A DNA stretch of 64,000 bases from positions 8,431,576-8,495,575 of the forward strand of contig JAQFVV010000036.1 in NCBI GenBank assembly GCA_028023455.1. The letters are read 5' to 3'. Positions within the stretch are counted from its first letter, which is position 1. Every line of letters begins with the position of its first letter. Both the position numbers and the translations under genes were made by a program. Under the pieces are notes generated by a model that was given only the letters and a program-made list of their open reading frames with translations, searched no databases and had not been told where the DNA came from. Positions 60,431-64,000 of the stretch are shown here, piece after piece. The stretch comes from Epiperipatus broadwayi (Eukaryota > Onychophora > Udeonychophora > Euonychophora > Peripatidae).

Positions 60431-61130
60431 GTGCGAAAAGAAAAAGTTCTTCTGGAAATAAAACACGAAAGTTCATTAGAACAAAAACTTGCTATAATAA
60501 AGCTTCATGAAGAAGGTGCTTCCATTGTTAAAATAGGTCACGAAAAAGGAGAATCATCAGTTAGACAAATTATTAAAAAGAAAGATCAGTATAAATTGCA
60601 TGGTATAGCTACAGCATCTTATTTATCTAAATCAGCAATTAAAAACAGAAGCAGTATAATGGTAGATATGAAACGGCTGTTATCGATATGGGTTGAACCT
60701 TTAAATAAAAAAAGAATTCCTCTAAGTCAAATGGAAATTCAAGCCAAAGCATTTAGTCTCTACAATGACTTGAAAGAAAAATCAAAAAAAACAAAAAATG
60801 AAGAAGCAGGGGAAAACAGTGAAATTTTTACAGCAAGTCGTGGGTGGTTTCTTCGTTTTAAAAAGCGAACTGGCATTCATAATGCCCGAATTGTAGGTGA
60901 AAGTGCATGTTCAGAAGAAGAAACTGCTTTAAAATATCCCCAGGAATTAAATGAAATTATAGAAAAAGGAAGCTATAAAGATGAACAAATATTGAATGTT
61001 GATAAAACAGGAATGTTTTGGAAAAAATTACCTACACGAACATAAATATATCAGCAAACGAAAAGGTATGTCCTGGATATTTTTTCGTTCAATTATACAT
61101 TAATAAAAGCTTTTAAATTTATTTGTCATT
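60431..61130 (+). pseudogene. Tigger/jerky-like (pogo, Tc1-mariner) transposase, truncated
   Basis: The open frame (204 codons to 61045) starts with a pipsqueak/CENP-B-N type helix-turn-helix: LEQKLAIIKLHEEG (residues 16-29) and SSVRQIIKKKD (42-52). Then comes a Tc5/CENP-B second HTH with LSQMEIQAKA (near 99) and SRGWFLRFKKRTGIH (about 135-149). The DDE domain opens with ILNVDKTGMFWKKLPTRT (187-204), where the first catalytic Asp is kept in N-V-D. A frameshift at about 61040 ends the frame; SANEKVCPGYF (61050-61082) in another frame continues the family's K-x-x-P-G-F segment. The remaining DDE domain is not recognisable. A full protein would be about twice as long. The copy is inactive. Confidence 0.85.
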
Positions 61131-61686
61131 TTATTATTTATTCATATCATTTTATTATTTATTTCAAACATGGAAATCATCATCAATGTATCGATAATTG
61201 AAGAAAGTGCCGACAAAAAAAATTATTGGAACCAATTACCATTTTCCCTATAACTTTCGTTCCTGGATTAGTACGATTTCAAACAGTGCGGGATATTGCC
61301 ACAACCAATTAACACCACTAATCGAGGCATACCTGTATATGGTTTTACTTATTCCCATAAACTATACTATGCAAAATAATTACAAGCTAAATGAAATATA
61401 TCCATCTCTAAAGAGTCTATTATTATCTTATTACAACATCAGTATTAGATAAGTACAAATGTTTGTCTTTTTAAATATATAATGATTTGTTTAATTTATC
61501 AGACTCCTGTTAATCAAATGAATCTTTTTCCAATTTATTTACCCACCTCTTTTAAGTTAAGCTATCATACCTCTTATCACGGTTTCCAAAAATTATTATA
61601 ACAAAATTTTGAAAATAGAAGACATTGAAATAGGTGAGAAAAGCAAAGGTTTTTATCAGTTAAATTATTTACATATAAACGTCCCA
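61131..61686. other. Decayed Tigger interior or empty
   Basis: The frame at 61198-61452 has no catalytic motif. It may be remnant transposon or chance. Confidence 0.35.
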
Positions 61687-62010
61687 TCATCAGATATTCA
61701 ATGAAATGGACGGCTGAAGAATTGTGGTGTGGAGTGAATTGAAGCATGTCCATTAAAGTATAAAGATTGGCTATCTTAATATAAACTGAGCATTGATTGT
61801 ATATATGTGTGGGAGATGATAATCTTGACCAACTGATGAGTACTGGTTTAACATGAAATACATATCTCAGTGATTATTTATCTTTTCAACATGTGTGTGA
61901 TCAAGTGTGTCAGCAGTATGAAATAGGATAGTTGGGGGTCATGTGAAAGTTTGAGTTCAAACCGCTATATATTACATATTGAAGTGCAGGTATGAAAAAA
62001 ACTGTACTGT
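61687..62010 (+). repeat. Hammerhead-SINE copy 5, near full length
   Basis: It has the 5' block CATCAGATATTCAATGAAAT, GTCCATTAAAGTATAAAGAT, ATGTGTGGGAGATGAT, CTGATGA (61833-61839), GAAA (61854-61857) and the B-box-like GAGTTCAAACC. The 3' end is ATTACATATTGAAGTGCAGG plus a short A-rich tail. Helix II has two mismatches and the cleavage position reads GTG, so activity is unlikely. Confidence 0.8.
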
Positions 62011-63264
62011 ATAAAAAAATCATGTACTACATATAATTTTAAGTTAATAGTAATTTTGTATATAATACATTAACCATGAATAAAAAGAACTTCAAAAAGT
62101 TAAATATTAGTTTTTAAATAAATTATTTGTAACCAACATGTGAAATATAAACACACATCCATGTATACCAATATTTGATTGCTATGTTTTAGTTTTTTCA
62201 GTAGCATGATTTTTTTTACATGAATCTTCTTTAAATAATTATTGCATAATTGTTGTTCTTGTTGTCTCTGATTCCCAACCATATCTTTCTAATAAAAGTT
62301 ATCATTATAAAAGTTATCATCAGTGCACGTCTTAAGAGTGTCTTTAAAATAAACAAGGTTCATCATAAATATATTTTGAGGAAGTTTGTTATTATTAATT
62401 TATTTTACAGTCATTCTAACAAGTAATATTATTATGAATGGAAACATGTACTGCATATCCTTTCTATTAGTTTATGATATAATAACTACGTAATGGATTA
62501 TATACAGCAATTAAATTTATGACTTTTCACTATTTTTACAGCTCTATAGAGTAAATTTGAGTAAAACATTTTAAATATATTTTATAATGATTTCATTTAT
62601 AATAGCTATACATTAACCTAAGTAAATAAAGATTTTTAGAACTTTTTAAAAGCCGAAGCAGCCCATTGGAGACCGAATATCCCACACACAATTTCTAAGC
62701 CCTTTTTATGTATAAAGCTGCCATGTTTAAAGAGTTACTTTTACCAACCATCCCCCAAAAATTGTTGAATATTATTTTTTTAATTAATGATTAAGTGAAC
62801 ACAGGACATTTTGAACTTAATTACTAAAATATTTATAAGTTGTAGATCTCTCTTTTTGATTTATCAAGAATAATGTAATCAAAATCATCATAAAAACCTA
62901 ATATTTAATAACGTTACAATTCTTATTTTAACTTTGAGATAACTAAAATTAAAAATCCATCTGCAGGTCTAGATTACAACTTAAAATCTGCTCCACGAAG
63001 CTATCGATAAATCATTCTACTGACCACTGTATAAAAATAAAAAAATAAAATTAGAATAGTCTACATTTCTGTTTAACATCATTTTTTTATTTTAAAATTT
63101 CAATTTTTTTTCCACTATCAATAATAATTTTTAGTAAATTACCACCCACATTTTCAACATTCATGACAATGTACTAATTCCAATCCTTTTCTCAAAGATT
63201 TACTCTTATTCGGTTTAAGTGAATTCTGTCTTGTTCAGATAACAATAACAACAGCAATATATGA
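62011..63264. other. Gene-free stretch
   Basis: Nothing recognised. Confidence 0.4.
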
Positions 63265-63440
63265 TTTTTTTTTTTCCAGTACAGACTTTTTCATATCTGC
63301 ACTTCAATATGTAATATATAGGGGGTTTGAAATCATACTTTCACACGACCCTCAACTATCCACGCTATCTATCAGCAGTATGAGATAGCGTGAATAGTTG
63401 AGGGTCGTGTGAAAGTCTGAGTTCAAACCCCTATATAATA
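63265..63440. repeat. Inverted pair of hammerhead-SINE 3' ends
   Basis: A minus-sense 3' segment (63265-63370, with T-run tail and GGGTTTGAA) is joined to a plus-sense segment (63371-63440). The two share GCTATCT/AGATAGC and GAGGGTCGTGTGAAAGT with near-perfect complementarity (63340-63370 against 63380-63415). This forms a roughly 45-bp-arm palindrome. Confidence 0.75.
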
Positions 63441-63629
63441 ACAACAATTATATATATATTGCTTATTCTTTTATAAAGTGCTAAAAAAGTGAATAGAAAC
63501 CAATAACTATTTTGCCGTGAGAATGGTATAGTAAAAGTTATTGAGAGTCATCATGGGGGTGGGGGGTGGGTGGTATTTGACACCTTTTACTTACCTGAAA
63601 AGCAAAAGTTGTTCGCAAAATGCATTCTT

Positions 63630-63762
<133 letters not shown>

Positions 63763-64000
63763 CGATGATCTGACTTCCTGCATAATGGATAATTGCGACA
63801 TTATGGAATGGAGATGAGAGACGCACTCATAAAACTAAAATATATATATATACTTGTATGTACATATTTTAAAAAAAAGTTTTACAGATTGTAAATATTT
63901 GTAATTTTGTGTGATAAAGCGTGTAAAAGTAACCTGGAATCTATTTTACTGAACAATATTGGTACTTGTTGCATTTTCTTACTATATATTTTGGGATAAA

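Overview
The window looks like gene-poor, repeat-dominated nuclear DNA of an invertebrate animal. It is very AT-rich, has no recognisable host exon, and holds decayed transposable elements of nearly every animal class. These are RTE-clade and other LINEs, Penelope-like elements (PLEs), one long-LTR element, tRNA-derived SINEs, and mariner, Tigger/pogo and hAT remnants. The RTE and PLE content excludes bacteria, but I cannot fix the phylum from sequence alone.

Layout. 0-7 kb: a short foldback, a LINE C-terminal fragment and copies of a SINE-like family with a hammerhead-like core. 8-20.5 kb: a three-level nest on one site. A minus-strand RTE LINE (3' part 7969-10098, 5' endonuclease part 19712-20520) was split by a hammerhead-SINE (19411-19711). 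That SINE site was then entered by a 9.3-kb element with about 3.15-kb direct repeats (10099-13266 and 16257-19410, TG...CA ends). Its 3.0-kb interior carries one intact 421-codon antisense ORF for a hendecad-repeat coiled-coil protein. 20.5-25 kb: mostly empty, with a hammerhead-SINE and tRNA-type SINEs, including an exact 108-bp tandem duplication at 24.5 kb.

25-50 kb: a field of palindromic (foldback) repeats whose arms carry hammerhead-ribozyme cores in opposite orientations. Two GIY-YIG endonuclease remnants of PLEs lie among them (36.8-37.1 kb plus; 44.0-44.3 kb minus), as does a LINE with reverse transcriptase (37.5-39.4 kb plus). The best ribozyme, at 43228-43268 minus, has every core nucleotide and a two-base-pair helix III, as described for PLE ribozymes. 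It lies downstream of the PLE remnant on the same strand. 49-55 kb: mariner remnants, a tetranucleotide satellite and a second copy of the same LINE on the minus strand. 55-64 kb: an RTE 3' tail, a 480-bp hAT-type MITE with an 8-bp target duplication, a frameshifted Tigger-like transposase, more SINEs and a long (GA)n tract.

No gene network is present. The working parts are mobile-element parts: reverse transcriptases, an AP endonuclease, GIY-YIG domains, transposases, pol III-type SINE heads and self-cleaving RNA motifs. Most coding remnants are broken. The exceptions are the 421-aa ORF and several ribozyme cores, which look intact.
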